Assembly: GCA_030748415.1 (NCBI GenBank)
Contig: JASMMA010000020.1
Location: 1-32,167, forward strand
Source: Planctomycetota bacterium
Lineage (GTDB): Bacteria > Planctomycetota > UBA1135
Direction of reading: 5' to 3'
DNA length: 32,167 nucleotides
Shown here: piece after piece, positions 24,639 through 32,167 of the stretch
How the letters are laid out: each line of letters opens with the position of its first letter
Numbering within the stretch: the first letter of the stretch is position 1
Made by a program: the position numbers and the translations under genes
Notes under the pieces: generated by a model
The model's database searches: none
Seen by the model: the letters and a program-made list of their open reading frames with translations, nothing else
What the model was told of the DNA's origin: nothing

Positions 24639-24644
24639 ATCTTA
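24639..24644 (-). promoter_or_regulatory. Candidate -10, leaderless, of the 24054-24632 lipoprotein gene
   Basis: TAAGAT on the minus strand is followed by exactly six bases and the ATG at 24632, the geometry of a leaderless transcript. The -35 position reads CTCCCC, which is poor. Confidence 0.35.
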
Positions 24645-24673
24645 GGCCACCATTTTTCAAAGGGGAGGCAAGT

Positions 24674-24679
24674 TATTCT
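24674..24679 (+). promoter_or_regulatory. Candidate -10, leaderless, of the 24686-26059 lipoprotein gene
   Basis: TATTCT is followed by exactly six bases and the ATG at 24686. The -35 position is weak (CATTTT). The -35 zones of this promoter and the divergent one fall on the same stretch, about 24651-24667. Confidence 0.35.
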
Positions 24680-24685
24680 AAAGAT

Positions 24686-26059
24686 ATGAGATTCTTCCTA
24701 CCCCTTTGCCTTTTTGCATTAGCAGGGTGTCTGGAAGTTCGTGCAGAATTGCGAACAGAAGTTCAGGCCGACAAGAGTGGACTTCGTTCCGTGGAACTCC
24801 AAATGACCGAAACGGATGGCGGAATTGTGACCGACGAGCAACGCTCGATGTTCCCGTGGTCGCCATCGGATTCTAGGTGGACACGGGAAGGGACCCTCTT
24901 CCGCTCAACAAACTCGGTCGCGGACTTAAGCACGGCCCCTCATCCACTCCAACTCCATAACTCAACATCTGGGGAAAAATCCAAGCCATCCGTTCTTGTG
25001 ACGACTCAAGACTGGGGAATTTTCAAATCGTATCAATACAAAGAAACTTTTCGGGATGTCGTAACTCCTGAAGGAATTCAAAAGGCCCTCCGCGAAATCA
25101 CCGATGAATGCACTTACCTAACTTCGCTGGTTCTTCGGAAATTAATTGGGGAAGGATTTGAAGATAGCAGACTTGCAGAACGGTTTTCTTCCGATTTGAA
25201 AATGGCCGCATTCGAACTTGGCCAACACATCTGGAAATCGTGGACTTTGGATGCTCCTGATGATGTGAAAGAGAAGAGAATGATTTTGAATTCGGCTCGA
25301 GTTCTTTCCTCTTATGGATTTAGCTTTAATCAGGAAGATGTCCAATCTGTTGCGAATGGAAAAGAGGACCCTGGCTCAATTATTTCGCTTCAAGAGGACA
25401 TCGTTCGGTTTATGTTGAAAGAGGTTCAGCTGGATGCAGAATCTCAAACCGAAATCGAAAAATGGCGCGCCCTCTTATTCGACGGTACCTTTGGGCAAGA
25501 GTTCGAACGGCAAGGAAGCATCCGTCATGGCAGTGCCGAAGAATTTCAGGAGTGGTTTGAGAAAACTTTTGCACGCGTGCAGGGGTTGTTTGGTCCTGGA
25601 ATTTTCAAGGAATTGGATTTTGAAGTTGTGCTGGCGGTCAAACTTCCAGGTAGCATTTTGAAAACGAATGGCTTTCTTAGCCAAGACGGTTCGACATTTT
25701 TGAGCTTTAGTGGCGCCAGCGCATATCCAAACGGCCGGAGCCTTGAGAGCGAGTCAATCGTTTGGAATCCAATTGCAGCCGCTATTCCATTGAACGGGTT
25801 TCCAATGGACCATAAGTCCGCAATTCGTTTTATGCGAATCTTTAGACTGCCCAATAGCTCGGCCCCAGACCATGCCCTAGTCAGCATTGTTCGGCAATGT
25901 GCCGAGCAGGCAAGTTGGAAACCCCTGAGCTTGGCTCTCTCAAAAAGCGGCCCTCCAAAAAGAAACGAACAAATGCTCCAGTGGGAAGCTCCCATCCTCA
26001 ACGAAGCCCAGAAGGGGAAACTTCGGCGGTTCCAGGCCTGGATGAAATTTGATGAATGA
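24686..26059 (+). CDS. Lipoprotein of unknown function
   Basis: The 457-residue protein begins with a lipoprotein signal ending ALAGC (Cys15). I recognise no family. The mature part starts with beta-type strands (LRTEVQADKSGLRSVELQM). A long helical, acidic middle follows (about 130-310, for example EDIVRFMLKEVQLDAESQTEIEKW), and the C-terminal region again looks beta-rich (VVLAVKLPGSILKTNGFLSQDG). ATG 24686 is chosen over an upstream open frame because it yields the signal peptide and sits 6 nt after a -10. The MATE gene starts inside its end, so they are probably expressed together. Confidence 0.75.
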   Translation: MRFFLPLCLFALAGCLEVRAELRTEVQADKSGLRSVELQMTETDGGIVTDEQRSMFPWSPSDSRWTREGTLFRSTNSVADLSTAPHPLQLHNSTSGEKSKPSVLVTTQDWGIFKSYQYKETFRDVVTPEGIQKALREITDECTYLTSLVLRKLIGEGFEDSRLAERFSSDLKMAAFELGQHIWKSWTLDAPDDVKEKRMILNSARVLSSYGFSFNQEDVQSVANGKEDPGSIISLQEDIVRFMLKEVQLDAESQTEIEKWRALLFDGTFGQEFERQGSIRHGSAEEFQEWFEKTFARVQGLFGPGIFKELDFEVVLAVKLPGSILKTNGFLSQDGSTFLSFSGASAYPNGRSLESESIVWNPIAAAIPLNGFPMDHKSAIRFMRIFRLPNSSAPDHALVSIVRQCAEQASWKPLSLALSKSGPPKRNEQMLQWEAPILNEAQKGKLRRFQAWMKFDE

Positions 26060-27422
26060 TGGCTCTATGCGGAAGGGCATTCTTGCCCTTTCCGGACCTC
26101 TCATTATTTCCTTTTGGCTTCGTTCAGCCTTCGGGTGGATTGACCCCATCTTTGCTGCTTCGCTGAAGGATGCGGCGGGGAATTCAATTGGGGATGCAAC
26201 TCTTGCTGCGATAGGACTTACTCTCCCGTTCGAATTTCTCATGATTGCTTGCTGGGTAGGGACATCAAATGGATTGACTTCCCGGCTCGCTTCAGCAATG
26301 GGCGCAGATAATCATGAGCAAGTGCGGCAACTCAAAGCCGCGGCGCGTCGAATTATCTGGGCGCTCAATGCAGCCTTTCTCTTTGTAGCGCTCGGTGTGG
26401 CCAGTTTTTCTGAGAAAATGGGCTTGGATCCGATTGTTGCTAGTCAGTTTCGGATTTACGCCACAATTATTGTTGCCGGAAGTTCATTCACTTCTTTTTG
26501 GTCCATCCTTCCGGATTCAATTGTCAAAGCCCACCACGACACCCGCACAACAATGTGGGCAGGGATTCTCTCCTCCTTATTAAATGTGGTTCTGAATTCC
26601 TGGTTTACTTTTGGGTTGGGTTGGGGGGTTTGGGGAATTGCTTTTTCAACCGTAATCGGAAGGTTGGCTGGTTTGAGTTATGCAACGATTAGAGCTACCG
26701 CTCATGAACGCAAGCGAAAGCACGACCGCAAAACTCCAACTCAACCGCAGATAGCATTTGAGGCCCCAGTTCGGGCCATTCTTTCCATCGCACTACCAAG
26801 TGGAATGACCTATGTGTTGATGGCTTTGGAATCTCAAATCGTGAACTTCCTTTTAGCCAGATTGCCCAACGCAACTTCTCAACTTGCAGCATGGTCCATC
26901 TTTGATAGGAGTGCGCGTTTTATGGCGATGCCGCTTATCGCTGGCAGTGTTGCAATGCTCCCTCTGGTCGCGCGACGGCATGGCGAAAAAGATTTTCGAG
27001 GAATCCGGAAGGAGGTTCGGGTGTCTCTTTTAGCAGGCTTGTCTTATGTGTTTATATTTGTTGCGCCAGTTGCTTTTTTTGCAGGGCCTTGGGTTGCCGA
27101 TAAATTGTCCAGTAGCTTGGCAACTGAAGTTGCGGCGCAAAGTGCGATGTGGATTCTCCCTGTGTCCGTTTTCGCGATGGTGCCAGTGCTTTTGTTGCGC
27201 GCTGTCTTTGATGGCCTTCAAAGACCAAAGCCAGGCCTTGTTGTTGCCCTTCTCCGCACCTTTATTCTCGTGGGACCCCTTGTGTGGCTAGGAATTCGTT
27301 GGGCGGGAAACAACTCAAGCCACCCTGCGGTAGGGGCGGCTTGGGGTTTCTGCCTTGGTGTGGGCGCGGCCTCGGCAGTTTTAAGTCTTTGGCTGCGCGC
27401 CCACTTAAGGAGGACAGCTTAG
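26052..27422 (+). CDS. MATE-family efflux transporter
   Basis: The 456-residue membrane protein has about twelve hydrophobic segments in two halves, as in MATE exporters, which expel drugs or metabolites with Na+ or H+ gradients. Family-type stretches are LSGPLIISFWLRSAFGWIDPIFAA at the first helix, NVVLNSWFTFGLGWGVWGIAFSTVIGR in the first half, and a second-half repeat beginning ILSIALPSGMTYVLMALES. ATG 26052 overlaps the lipoprotein stop by 8 bp; ATG 26067 is an alternative. No Shine-Dalgarno is seen. Its TAG stop interlocks with the clpC stop in a TTAG. Confidence 0.88.
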   Translation: MNDGSMRKGILALSGPLIISFWLRSAFGWIDPIFAASLKDAAGNSIGDATLAAIGLTLPFEFLMIACWVGTSNGLTSRLASAMGADNHEQVRQLKAAARRIIWALNAAFLFVALGVASFSEKMGLDPIVASQFRIYATIIVAGSSFTSFWSILPDSIVKAHHDTRTTMWAGILSSLLNVVLNSWFTFGLGWGVWGIAFSTVIGRLAGLSYATIRATAHERKRKHDRKTPTQPQIAFEAPVRAILSIALPSGMTYVLMALESQIVNFLLARLPNATSQLAAWSIFDRSARFMAMPLIAGSVAMLPLVARRHGEKDFRGIRKEVRVSLLAGLSYVFIFVAPVAFFAGPWVADKLSSSLATEVAAQSAMWILPVSVFAMVPVLLLRAVFDGLQRPKPGLVVALLRTFILVGPLVWLGIRWAGNNSSHPAVGAAWGFCLGVGAASAVLSLWLRAHLRRTA

Positions 27423-29962
27423 TCCTCTGCCGTGGCAGGTTCGTCTGGCTCAGATTCGGGTTCATTAGAATCGGCCGACTTGTCATTCTCCGATTCAGGG
27501 GGAATCGCAGAGAAAGAAAGGCCCTCACCATCTTTGGATTGGACCATTTCAACGAGCGAGCCCTCAGGCAGGTTGCCTTTTAGCAGCTCTTCAGCCAGTG
27601 CATCTTCGACGTAGCGTTCAATTGTGCGACGCAATGGTCGCGCGCCGTACTCAGGATTGAAGCCCTTATTGATTAGGAAGTCACGCGCAGTGTCGGATAG
27701 GTGAAGAACCAACTTCTTTGCAGTGAGCCTTTGTTCCACTTTGCCCAATTCAAGGTCGATGATTCTGTAAAGATCTGACTTGACCAATGGGTTGAAAGGA
27801 ATGATGTCATCCAAACGATTCAAAAACTCGGGGCGGAAGAAGCGGTTGACCTCGTCCATGATTCCCGTTTCAATTTTTTGAGTCGTTTGTTCTTCGCTCG
27901 TTGCGAATCCAACTCCACCACCCTCGCGAATCAAGTGCGAGCCAATGTTGGAAGTCATGATGATGATTGAGTTGCGGAAATCAATGTTTCGACCTAAGGA
28001 ATCTACGAGGCGCCCTTCTTCCATGATTTGAAGAAGCATGTTGAAAACATCAGGGTGTGCCTTTTCAACTTCGTCGAAGAGAATGACTGAGTATGGGCGG
28101 CGGCGAACTTGCTCGGTGAGCTGTCCACCTTCGTCGTAACCGACATAGCCAGGAGGGGAGCCAACCAGGCGGGAGGCATTGTGCTTCTCCATGTAGTCGG
28201 ACATGTCGAAAGTAAGAAGGGCTTCCTCGTCGCCAAACATGAAATGTGCAAGTTGTTTGGAGAGCCAGGTTTTTCCAACACCCGAAGGGCCGAGGAAGAG
28301 GAAACTTCCGGCAGGGCGGTTTGGATCTTTCAAGCCAGAGCGTGAGCGACGAACTGCTTTAGAGATAGCTCCGATTGCGCGCTCTTGGTTAATCACCGTA
28401 AGCCCAAGCTCAGCTTCCATTTGAAGTAAGCGCTCTGCTTCTTCTTTGCCCAAATTGGTGACTGGGACGCCAGTCATTTTAGAAATGGTTACAGCAATTA
28501 CTTCGTGGTCCACTATGGCACCAGAAGTTTCTTCGCCTTCAGCTTCTCGCCACTCGGCAAGAGCTTCTTCCCGCTTTGTGCGAAGTTGATAAGCCTCGTC
28601 ACGGCGCTTGGCAGCCAACTCAAAATCTTGATTGGCAACTGCGTCTTCCTTGAGCTTATCCATGGCAGCGATTTGTTGGTCAAGTTCGCTTACATCGGGC
28701 GGTGGGGTCATTGTTTGCAAGCGCAAACGGGCACCAGCTTCATCAATCACATCAATTGCCTTATCTGGAAGGAAGCGACCGTTGATGTACTTAATGGATA
28801 GGTCAACCGCTGACTCAAGGGCTTCATCTGTGTATGAAATCTTGTGGTGATCTTCGTAGCGCCCACGAAGGCCCTTCAGGATTTCAACGGTGTCGTCGCG
28901 ACTCGGCGGCTCCACCATGACCGATTGGAAACGGCGTTCAAGCGCACCATCTTTCTCGATGAACTTTCGGTATTCATCAAGGGTAGTTGCGCCTATGCAC
29001 TGAATCTCGCCGCGGGAAAGGGCGGGTTTCAAAACATTGGAGGCGTCAATGGCACCTTCAGCACCACCGGCACCCACAAGAGTGTGCAATTCATCAATAA
29101 AGAGAATTACATTTTTAGAGCGTCGCACTTCGGTCATGACCGCTTTAATGCGTTCTTCGAATTGGCCGCGGTACTTTGTTCCGGCTACCATCATTGCGAG
29201 GTCGAGGACAACCATTCGCTTGTCGCGAAGTACTGAAGGGATGTTGTTTTCAATAATGCGCTGGGCCAACCCTTCAACGATTGCAGTTTTGCCAACACCC
29301 GGTTCACCAAGAAGGACTGGGTTATTTTTTGTGCGGCGAGAAAGAACTTGAACGACTCGTTCAATTTCGTCAGCCCGACCAATAACGGGATCCAAGTCAT
29401 CATTGCGAGCCCGCTCAGTTAGGTCGCGCCCAAACGAGTCCAAAGCAGGAGTTTTAGATTTACCTTTGGTAGTGGGTGGGTGCTCCATGCCTTCTTCATC
29501 TTCCATCTCCTCTTCTTCAGGAACTGGTCCACCAAGGAACTCAATAACTTCTTCGCGGACTTCATCCAGCTTCACGCCCAGGGCCAGAAGAACATGAGCA
29601 GCGATGCCTTCTTGTTCACGGAGCAAAGCCAAAAGCAAATGCTCCGTGCCAATGTAGTTGTGGCCAAGGTTGCTAGCTTCTTCCAAAGCCAACTCGACAA
29701 CTTTCTTAGCTCGCGGAGTGAATGGAATCTGAACAGAGGGCTCATGAGCCGGTCCAGCCTTCACAATCTTTTCGATTTCTCGGCGGATTTTATCCAGATC
29801 GATGTTCATGGACTTGAGGACATTGGCAGCCACACCTTGGCCTTCTTGGATTAGGCCGAGCAAGATGTGCTCAGTTCCGATGTACTCGTGATGGAAGCGT
29901 TGAGCTTCGCGGCGGGCGAAGCCCATCACTTTGCGGGCGCGTTCTGTGAATCGGTCAAACAT
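27419..29962 (-). CDS. clpC: ClpC-type AAA+ unfoldase of the Clp protease
   Basis: The 847-residue Hsp100 feeds proteins to ClpP. It has two N-terminal Clp_N repeats ([32 protein letters not shown]), AAA domain 1 with GEPGVGKT (219-226), a middle region with a UVR-type coiled coil ([24 protein letters not shown]), and AAA domain 2 with GPSGVGKT and [17 protein letters not shown] in [10 protein letters not shown] is the likely ClpP-docking tripeptide. The C-terminus is a 30-residue acidic tail rich in Glu, Asp, Ser and Pro. ATG 29962 gives the family N-terminus MFDRFTERA; longer frames are spurious. No Shine-Dalgarno. No clpP gene is in the window. Confidence 0.96.
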   Translation of the reverse strand: MFDRFTERARKVMGFARREAQRFHHEYIGTEHILLGLIQEGQGVAANVLKSMNIDLDKIRREIEKIVKAGPAHEPSVQIPFTPRAKKVVELALEEASNLGHNYIGTEHLLLALLREQEGIAAHVLLALGVKLDEVREEVIEFLGGPVPEEEEMEDEEGMEHPPTTKGKSKTPALDSFGRDLTERARNDDLDPVIGRADEIERVVQVLSRRTKNNPVLLGEPGVGKTAIVEGLAQRIIENNIPSVLRDKRMVVLDLAMMVAGTKYRGQFEERIKAVMTEVRRSKNVILFIDELHTLVGAGGAEGAIDASNVLKPALSRGEIQCIGATTLDEYRKFIEKDGALERRFQSVMVEPPSRDDTVEILKGLRGRYEDHHKISYTDEALESAVDLSIKYINGRFLPDKAIDVIDEAGARLRLQTMTPPPDVSELDQQIAAMDKLKEDAVANQDFELAAKRRDEAYQLRTKREEALAEWREAEGEETSGAIVDHEVIAVTISKMTGVPVTNLGKEEAERLLQMEAELGLTVINQERAIGAISKAVRRSRSGLKDPNRPAGSFLFLGPSGVGKTWLSKQLAHFMFGDEEALLTFDMSDYMEKHNASRLVGSPPGYVGYDEGGQLTEQVRRRPYSVILFDEVEKAHPDVFNMLLQIMEEGRLVDSLGRNIDFRNSIIIMTSNIGSHLIREGGGVGFATSEEQTTQKIETGIMDEVNRFFRPEFLNRLDDIIPFNPLVKSDLYRIIDLELGKVEQRLTAKKLVLHLSDTARDFLINKGFNPEYGARPLRRTIERYVEDALAEELLKGNLPEGSLVEMVQSKDGEGLSFSAIPPESENDKSADSNEPESEPDEPATAED

Positions 29963-30026
29963 GGTATTTGTTGAGGTTTCCAAGCCTCTATCGGTCGGAG
30001 AACCAATCAATCATGAGCCCTATTGG

Positions 30027-30572
30027 CTAAAAATCAAGTCCCTCTGTGCTGTCTAACTCAGATTCCAGGGCAGAAATCTGGTTTTTCAGGCGAGCTGCTT
30101 TCTCGTAATCTTCAGAAGAAATGGCCTCAGCCATCTCTTGCTGGGCTCTTACGAGCTCAGTCTCGCTGTCATCCAGCGGGTGTTCTGTTGCCCCTTGAAC
30201 TCGCTCGAGAATCTCCTCTACGAATTCAGGGAAGGCTTTGTAGTCGTCTGGACAACCAAAACGACTTGTTTTCTTGAATTCCTGGACGGTCCAGCCGCAG
30301 GAGGGGCAGGAATGGACCTTACTGGAGTCCTCTGGGGCTCCCAGTAATCCATCTGCGTGTGAAAAGGCCTCGTGCATACCCAATAGGGCCTTCCCCAACA
30401 TGCCGACCATTTTGGGGAAGGGGGGGATTTCCCCAGGAAGATTCAATCCCTTTGCCTGGGCGCACCCGGGGCACAAATGGAGGTCTTTTACCTCAGGAAT
30501 TCCCTCGGTGTATTGGACATCCAATTGGTGCACAGTGGCCCGGTTTTTTTGGCAGACTTGGCAGAACTTCAT
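30027..30572 (-). CDS. McsA-like zinc-finger/UVR-domain protein
   Basis: The 181-residue protein has McsA layout: C4-x2-C7, C34-x2-C37, C89-x2-C92 in CPSCGWTVQEFKKTSRFGC, a fourth site at Cys107, and a C-terminal UVR motif (139-172, LVRAQQEMAEAISSEDYEKAARLKNQIS). In Bacillus McsA the fourth site is also C-x-x-C; here its second Cys is Asp110. McsA activates the arginine kinase McsB and works with ClpC and CtsR, but mcsB and ctsR are not in this window. It is encoded directly before clpC. A GTG at 30575 is an equally possible start. Confidence 0.82.
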   Translation of the reverse strand: MKFCQVCQKNRATVHQLDVQYTEGIPEVKDLHLCPGCAQAKGLNLPGEIPPFPKMVGMLGKALLGMHEAFSHADGLLGAPEDSSKVHSCPSCGWTVQEFKKTSRFGCPDDYKAFPEFVEEILERVQGATEHPLDDSETELVRAQQEMAEAISSEDYEKAARLKNQISALESELDSTEGLDF

Positions 30573-30578
30573 CACTAC

Positions 30579-30584
30579 CTATTA
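30579..30584 (-). promoter_or_regulatory. Candidate -10 of the mcsA-like/clpC unit
   Basis: TAATAG on the minus strand is followed by six bases and ATG 30572. An overlapping TACTAA (30587-30582) stands six bases before the alternative GTG 30575. Either would give a leaderless message. No good -35 is found. Confidence 0.3.
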
Positions 30585-30603
30585 GTACGCTCGCGGAGCC
30601 CCG

Positions 30604-31965
30604 TCACATCCCCATTTTTGGGGAGTTTTTGAAAGTTTGCCTGCAAATATTTTGGAACATCTCTGCGCGGTCGCAAAAGTTGCGAAATTCATCGAAAGAG
30701 GAAAAGGAGGGGGACAGGAGGAGGGTGTTTCCAGGCCGAAGATTCTCAACGGCGGCACGGTAGGCTGTCTCTGCGGTTGAGTGAAAAGTTGAATGGGGAT
30801 AGCCCAACTTTTGAAGTACCTTCTCCAATCGCGCGCCCCCCGGCCCAGATAAATGAGCGGCCGAGCAGTTTTCGAATATAGCTTTGGATAAGTCTTCTAG
30901 GGCAAGACCTTTGTCAAAGCCGCCTGCGCAAAGAACGACAGGTTGATCGGAATGTTGAAGCGCAACGGTGGTGGGCTCCGGGTGGGTCGCGACTCCATTG
31001 TCAATCAGGGTGATGCCTTCTGGCGCGGGGAGTCTTTGCATGCGGTGGGGTAGGCCGGGCCAAGTGGGAAGTGCCGTTTTGAGGGCGCTTTCGGGGAACC
31101 CAAGCCGAATCGCACCATGAATGGCGGCAAGAGTGGAAGAGACTCGCCAAGGCTCCTTGAAAGGTGCGAGTGCGAGGTAGCTTTGGTTTTCTTCGGTGGT
31201 CGGGCCAAGGCGGAGGACTTCTCCTTTGCAAGCGGCAGCCCAATCGTCGGTGCCCGGACCATCCGCGGGAACAAGGCAAAGGGAATCGGCGTTTTGGGAG
31301 TCGAGCAAGCGTCGCTTGCAGGCCCAATAGTTTTCCAGGGTTTGGTGTCGGTCTAGGTGGTCGTGACCCAAACAGGTGAGGGCAGAAACTTCGGGCCATC
31401 CGGGAGGTGCTTGAAGGGCTTCCGTTTGAAAGGATGAAAGTTCCAAAACGAGGCGCGTGTTGTTTGGAAGGTCGAGCACGGTTTCAAAGAGAGAACCACC
31501 CAAATTTCCTGCGAGGATGCTGGGTATTCCTGCTTCGGCAAGGAGGTGGGCCGCAACGGAGGCCGTTGTGGATTTCCCGTGCGTTCCGGTAATGGCCATG
31601 GCGCGAAGTTCGGGCCGGGCTGCAAGGGCAAGGCTGACTTCGTTTGTGAGGTGGCAACCGTGGTGGGTTGCCGTTTGGAGGATCTTCGCTGAGGGTGGGA
31701 TGGCTGGGTTGACCACTACCAGTTGTCCGGTGAAGAGTGAGTCGGGGTGGCCGCCGAGTTCCCATTGAATGGGGAGTCCTTCAAGAGCGGCTCGGGCCTC
31801 TGCGAGGTCGTTAGGGCGGCGCAAATCGCTCACCGTGACCTTGGCGCCCAGTCGGGCAAGTGCGCGTGCGGTGCCGAACCCCCCTCCAAAGGAACCTAAG
31901 CCTAGAACGAGGACGGATTTCCCCTTCAAATCGGCTGGTTGAGGGAGGGCGAAGGGTGGGCTCAC
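30604..31965 (-). CDS. murD: UDP-N-acetylmuramoyl-L-alanine--D-glutamate ligase
   Basis: This 453-residue Mur ligase adds D-glutamate to UDP-MurNAc-L-Ala in the cytoplasm. It has the N-terminal Rossmann domain (VLVLGLGSFGGGFGTARALARLGAKVTVSD), P-loop GTHGKST (127-133), ELSSFQ (175-180), DHLDRH (202-207) and the likely carbamylated Lys217 in YWACKRRL. The P-loop has His where MurD usually has Asn, a MurC-like variant. The SSFQ, DHLDRH and C-terminal SPSFSSFDEFRNFCDRAEMF motifs settle MurD. The start is GTG, 13 nt after the tRNA CCA end. No other mur genes are adjacent. Confidence 0.94.
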   Translation of the reverse strand: MSPPFALPQPADLKGKSVLVLGLGSFGGGFGTARALARLGAKVTVSDLRRPNDLAEARAALEGLPIQWELGGHPDSLFTGQLVVVNPAIPPSAKILQTATHHGCHLTNEVSLALAARPELRAMAITGTHGKSTTASVAAHLLAEAGIPSILAGNLGGSLFETVLDLPNNTRLVLELSSFQTEALQAPPGWPEVSALTCLGHDHLDRHQTLENYWACKRRLLDSQNADSLCLVPADGPGTDDWAAACKGEVLRLGPTTEENQSYLALAPFKEPWRVSSTLAAIHGAIRLGFPESALKTALPTWPGLPHRMQRLPAPEGITLIDNGVATHPEPTTVALQHSDQPVVLCAGGFDKGLALEDLSKAIFENCSAAHLSGPGGARLEKVLQKLGYPHSTFHSTAETAYRAAVENLRPGNTLLLSPSFSSFDEFRNFCDRAEMFQNICRQTFKNSPKMGM

Positions 31966-31972
31966 GCTCTGA

Positions 31973-32001
31973 AGAATATGGCGGAGAGGCAGGGATTTGA
32001 A
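31973..32001 (-). promoter_or_regulatory. Candidate murD promoter embedded in the tRNA-Ser gene
   Basis: On the minus strand TTCAAA (32001-31996, the T-loop of the tRNA), a 17-bp spacer and TATTCT (31978-31973) are followed by seven bases and the murD GTG. The -10 starts on the base next to the tRNA CCA end. Read-through and tRNA processing is the alternative way to express murD. Confidence 0.4.
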
Positions 32002-32070
32002 CCCTGGGAGCCGGTTGTCCGACTCAACAGCTTAGCAAGCTGCCGCATTCGGCCACTCTGCCACCTCTCC
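31979..32070 (-). tRNA. tRNA-Ser(GCT)
   Basis: The reverse strand folds as a class II tRNA. The 7-bp acceptor stem GGAGAGG/CCTCTCC, discriminator G and an encoded CCA are at 31979-31981. The anticodon loop TTGCTAA carries GCT, on a stem of GCAGC/GCTGT with one G-U pair. A long variable arm and the T-arm with GGTTCAAATCC follow. It decodes AGC and AGU serine codons. It lies directly upstream of murD on the same strand. Confidence 0.95.
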
Positions 32071-32080
32071 ACGGCCGGGA

Positions 32081-32086
32081 ATTCTA
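32081..32086 (-). promoter_or_regulatory. Candidate -10 of tRNA-Ser
   Basis: TAGAAT on the minus strand lies 10 nt before the mature 5' end. TTGCAA stands 19 bp upstream as a possible -35, partly inside the inverted repeat at 32104-32120. Confidence 0.35.
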
Positions 32087-32103
32087 CACGCTCGGAGTCA
32101 AAT

Positions 32104-32120
32104 CGTTGCAATCTGCAACG
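32104..32120. repeat. Perfect 7-bp inverted repeat upstream of tRNA-Ser
   Basis: CGTTGCA-ATC-TGCAACG is a compact palindrome next to a run of seven A (plus strand, 32128-32134). It overlaps the candidate -35 of the tRNA promoter, so it may be a protein-binding site; as a terminator it lacks a T-run in the right place on either strand. Confidence 0.5.
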
Positions 32121-32167
32121 GGGCCGCAAAAAAATGGCTAATTCCCAAAGAATCTGTCCCAAGTCTC

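Noticed and set aside
24645-24660. TTGAAA at 24660-24655 as -35 for the 24632 gene
   Set aside because: Only 10 bp separate it from the -10 TAAGAT, too short for sigma-70-type promoters.
31962-32162. 66-codon frame on the minus strand
   Set aside because: It runs through tRNA-Ser and its promoter; the tRNA explains the sequence.
1-32167. CRISPR array, prophage or transposase
   Set aside because: No regular spaced repeats, phage structural genes or transposase motifs were found.

Overview
The window is a densely packed bacterial chromosome segment of 32.2 kb, with G+C near one half by eye. It holds 32 protein genes and one tRNA gene. No transposase, phage gene, CRISPR array or rRNA is visible. 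The only stretch over 300 bases without a gene lies between iscR and a thioesterase gene. The cell appears to be diderm: there are lipoprotein signals, a parvulin-type periplasmic foldase, and the peptidoglycan genes ddl and murD. ClpC with an McsA-like partner, a TMTC-like glycosyltransferase, a sulfatase ending in ALGY and PGLGH membrane proteins would suit Planctomycetota or a neighbouring phylum. That placement is a low-confidence inference, because a complete proteobacterial-style isc operon is also present.

Layout: (1) 1-2936, minus strand: a partial TMTC-like membrane glycosyltransferase and an M1 peptidase. (2) 2988-4058, plus: ddl, overlapping tail-to-tail with (3) a tightly overlapping minus-strand operon (9429-4020) of a parvulin-like foldase, two ABC-2 ATPase/permease pairs and an arginine-dihydrolase-like enzyme. 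(4) 9478-10650, plus: a galactokinase-family kinase with an altered sugar-site motif. (5) 12706-10647, minus: a HEAT-repeat lipoprotein and a secreted orphan. (6) 12777-13859, plus: a leucine-dehydrogenase-family enzyme. (7) 19351-13856, minus: iscR-iscS-iscU-iscA-hscB-hscA-fdx-iscX, in Escherichia coli order. (8) A 171-bp element bounded by perfect 32-bp inverted repeats, then a YbgC-like thioesterase. (9) 20181-21196, plus: two linked membrane proteins. (10) 24632-21212, minus: a lipoprotein, dprA and a sulfatase-like lipoprotein. (11) 24686-27422, plus: a lipoprotein and a MATE exporter. (12) 32070-27419, minus: tRNA-Ser(GCT), murD, an McsA-like zinc/UVR protein and clpC.

The best-supported system is Fe-S assembly. 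IscS supplies sulfur, IscU is the scaffold and carries the HscA recognition motif LPPVK, HscB/HscA drive transfer, Fdx supplies electrons, IscA is a carrier, IscX modulates, and IscR is the regulator.

Two architectural themes recur. First, several lead genes have a -10-like hexamer 6-8 nt before the start codon and no Shine-Dalgarno sequence, which suggests leaderless mRNAs. The iscR case is strongest (TTGAAA, 17 bp, TATTTT, 6 nt, ATG). The murD promoter candidate would take its -35 from the T-loop of the tRNA-Ser gene. Second, genes are extremely compacted: many ATGA overlaps, three convergent pairs whose stop codons interlock in one 4-bp CTAA/TTAG, and a 39-bp convergent overlap that encodes the catalytic cysteine of the arginine-dihydrolase-like enzyme opposite the Ddl tail.
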